From Flagellatimonas centrodinii (lineage in GTDB: Bacteria > Pseudomonadota > Gammaproteobacteria > Nevskiales > Nevskiaceae): 64,000 nt of DNA. The position numbers and the translations under genes are program-made. The notes under the pieces were generated by a model. The model had not been told where the DNA came from. It made no database searches and saw nothing but the letters and a program-made list of their open reading frames with translations. Below are positions 62,322 to 64,000 of this stretch, piece after piece. Each line of letters begins with the position of its first letter. Position 1 is the first letter of the stretch. The stretch covers positions 1,736,001-1,800,000 of the forward strand of contig NZ_CP092104.1 of the NCBI RefSeq assembly GCF_016918765.2, read 5' to 3'.

Positions 62322-64000
62322 CTATCCGTGGGAAGCGTCCCAGTTGGCTCCGAGGCCCGGTTCGGCGACCAACGGTACCGTCAGCACGGATGAACGGCAC
62401 ATGCGTGCCGACAGAACCGGCCCGAGCTCGCGGAGCATGGCCTCGGGGCCTTCGAACACCAGTTCGTCGTGTACCTGCATGATCATCCGCACCTCGGGCG
62501 CTTCATCTTGCAGGAACCCATGGACGTCAAGCATGGCGGCCTTGATGAGATCGGCAGCCGTGCCCTGCAGCGGCGCGTTGATGGCGGTGCGCTCGGCATA
62601 CTGACGCTGTGCCGCGTTGCGGGCGTTGATGTTGGGTAGGTACAACCGGCGACCGCGCAGGGTTTCGACAAAGCCTTGTTCGCGCGCCCGCTCACGGGTG
62701 CCGTCCATGAAGGCCTTGACCCCCGGGTAGCGGGCAAAGAAACGTTCGATGATTTCGGCCGCCTCATTGCGGCCGACGCCGATGTTGCGAGCCAGGCCGA
62801 AGGCGGAGATGCCGTAGATCAGCCCGAAGTTGATCGCCTTGGCGGCACGACGTTGTTCGCTGCTGACGGCATCGAGCGCCACCCCGAACACCTCGGCGGC
62901 AGTGGCGCGGTGGATGTCCTGGCCATTGCGGAAAGCCCCCAGCAGTTTGTCGTCGCCGGAGAAGTGCGCCATCAGTCGCAGTTCGATCTGTGAATAGTCG
63001 ATTGACAGCAGACTGCAGCCCTCGGCGGGCACGAAGGCCTGGCGGATGCGCCGGCCCTCGGCAGTACGGATCGGGATGTTCTGCAGGTTGGGGTCGGACG
63101 AGGACAGCCGGCCGGTGGCCGCGACCGCCTGGTGATAGCTGGTATGGATGCGCCCGGTCTTCGGGTTCACCATCTGCGGCAGGGTCTCGGTATAGGTCGA
63201 CCGCAGCTTGGCGACGCTGCGCCAGTCGAGGATCAGCCGCGGCAGCGGGTGCTCGTCGGCCAGCACTTCCAGTACGTCCTCGGCGGTGGAGGGCTCACCC
63301 TTCGGGGTCTTGCTCACCACCCGCAGGCCGAGCTGGTCGAACAGGATGGCGCCGAGCTGTTTCGGCGAGCCGAGGTTGAAGGGTTGGCCGGCCGCTTCGA
63401 AGCAGTCCTTCTCCAGGGTTTCCATGCGCTGCGCCAGCTCGGTACTGATGCGCTTGAGCAAGGGCACGTCGACGCCCACACCGTGGTACTCCATGTCGGC
63501 CAGTACCGGCACCAGCGGCATTTCCAGCTCACGATAGACCGCCTCCAGCGTGGGCTCGGCCTGCAGCCGCGGGAACAGCGTCTGATGGAGCCGCAGGGTG
63601 ATGTCGGCGTCTTCGGCGGAGTAGGGTGCCGCCTGCTCCAGTGCCACCTGGTTGAAGCTCAACTGCGCCTTGCCCTTGCCCGCGATGTCGGCAAAGGTGG
63701 TGGTGGTGTGGTCGAGGTACTTGCGCGCCAGGGTATCCATGTCGTGCCGGTGCCCGGCGGCGTCGAGCACGTAGCTTTGCAGCATGGTGTCGTGCGCGAC
63801 CCCCTGCACCTCGATGCCATGCCGGCGCAGCACATTGAGGTCGTATTTGAGGTGCTGGCCGACCTTGGGCCGGTCCGGGCTCTCCAGCAGCGGTTTCACC
63901 CGCGCCAACACCTCGGCCATGGGGAGCTGTTGCGGTGCGCCCATGTAGTCGTGCGCCAGCGGCACGTACCAGCCTTCGCCCGCCTTCACCGCAAAGGCCA
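62322..64000 (-). CDS. polA: DNA polymerase I (3' part; 5' end beyond window)
   Basis: About 559 C-terminal residues. The visible part begins in the 3'-5' exonuclease domain (GQHLKYDLNVL as Exo II, YSAEDADITLRL as Exo III, both acidic residues kept, so proofreading is likely) and contains the polymerase motifs A (DYSQIELRLMAH), B (RRAAKAINFGLIYGISAFG) and C (QVHDELVFE). The C-terminus NWDASHG is normal for the family. The N-terminal 5'-3' exonuclease lies outside the window. Transcribed leftward into the repeat region. Confidence 0.97.
   Translation of the reverse strand, partial: AFAVKAGEGWYVPLAHDYMGAPQQLPMAEVLARVKPLLESPDRPKVGQHLKYDLNVLRRHGIEVQGVAHDTMLQSYVLDAAGHRHDMDTLARKYLDHTTTTFADIAGKGKAQLSFNQVALEQAAPYSAEDADITLRLHQTLFPRLQAEPTLEAVYRELEMPLVPVLADMEYHGVGVDVPLLKRISTELAQRMETLEKDCFEAAGQPFNLGSPKQLGAILFDQLGLRVVSKTPKGEPSTAEDVLEVLADEHPLPRLILDWRSVAKLRSTYTETLPQMVNPKTGRIHTSYHQAVAATGRLSSSDPNLQNIPIRTAEGRRIRQAFVPAEGCSLLSIDYSQIELRLMAHFSGDDKLLGAFRNGQDIHRATAAEVFGVALDAVSSEQRRAAKAINFGLIYGISAFGLARNIGVGRNEAAEIIERFFARYPGVKAFMDGTRERAREQGFVETLRGRRLYLPNINARNAAQRQYAERTAINAPLQGTAADLIKAAMLDVHGFLQDEAPEVRMIMQVHDELVFEGPEAMLRELGPVLSARMCRSSVLTVPLVAEPGLGANWDASHG

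Noticed and set aside
61918-62393. Short overlapping open frames in the polA-proximal intergenic region
   Set aside because: Their products follow the repeat copies on both strands, are Pro/Arg-rich and have no ribosome binding sites; the pattern is explained by hairpins.

Overview
This is a high-GC stretch of chromosome with gene order typical of Gammaproteobacteria: def-fmt facing LysM-dprA-smg-topA-tsaC-hemF, slt-cca, hemDX-hemY, argS with a SPOR gene, and polA/engB/cytochrome c4/dsbA. The zinc-finger-free TopA with a lysine-rich tail, a HemD-HemX fusion, a didomain fatty acyl reductase and many c-type cytochromes point to an aerobic, respiratory bacterium near the Xanthomonadales, Nevskiales or Salinisphaerales. 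I cannot fix genus from the sequence. Genes are dense, operons often have ATGA or GTGA overlaps, and there are no rRNA, tRNA or CRISPR loci.

Region by region: 0-9.9 kb holds housekeeping genes (translation initiation and termination, competence, topology, tRNA t6A, haem) and oxyR. 9.9-15.7 kb holds a homo-oligomeric ATP sulfurylase with a TauE/SafE exporter, a lytic transglycosylase, the CCA enzyme and a cytochrome c5. 15.9-23.3 kb is a nitrogen-linked zone: a porin, a TorF-type porin and glnK each behind a near-perfect sigma-54 promoter (torF and glnK only), comM, ubiK, amtB and a second PII gene. An IS5-family element with a TTAA target duplication has split glnK and separated amtB from its sigma-54 promoter.

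23.3-31 kb holds a CDGSH protein, two DUF4124 proteins, the hemDX-hemY pair, argS and a SPOR protein. 31-42.8 kb holds an outer membrane protein, mtfA, uvrD, a TerC protein, a LysR/pirin/azoreductase set, a DUF3187 protein, DAHP synthase, a Maqu_2507-like fatty acyl reductase and small membrane proteins. 42.9-48.6 kb is a tight four-gene operon with three exported c-type cytochromes and one polytopic membrane protein, which is the best candidate protein system of unknown function. Divergent from it, 48.8-56.3 kb is a nine-gene cation/proton antiporter cluster whose order (E-F-G-DUF4040-B-C-D) matches the membrane arm of archaeal Mbh-type complexes and which carries three large NuoL/M/N-like subunits but no MrpA.

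56-64 kb holds a HIT protein, an NAD(P)-binding protein, an M14 carboxypeptidase, dsbA, cytochrome c4, engB, a saccharopine-dehydrogenase-like protein and the 3' two thirds of polA. Between the last two lies a 0.78 kb gene-free stretch full of hairpins: two direct repeats of about 175 bp with compensatory stem changes, and between them a 213-nt fold with a 19-bp and a 12-bp helix enclosing four hairpins. This is the best candidate for an undescribed structured RNA or palindromic mobile repeat.
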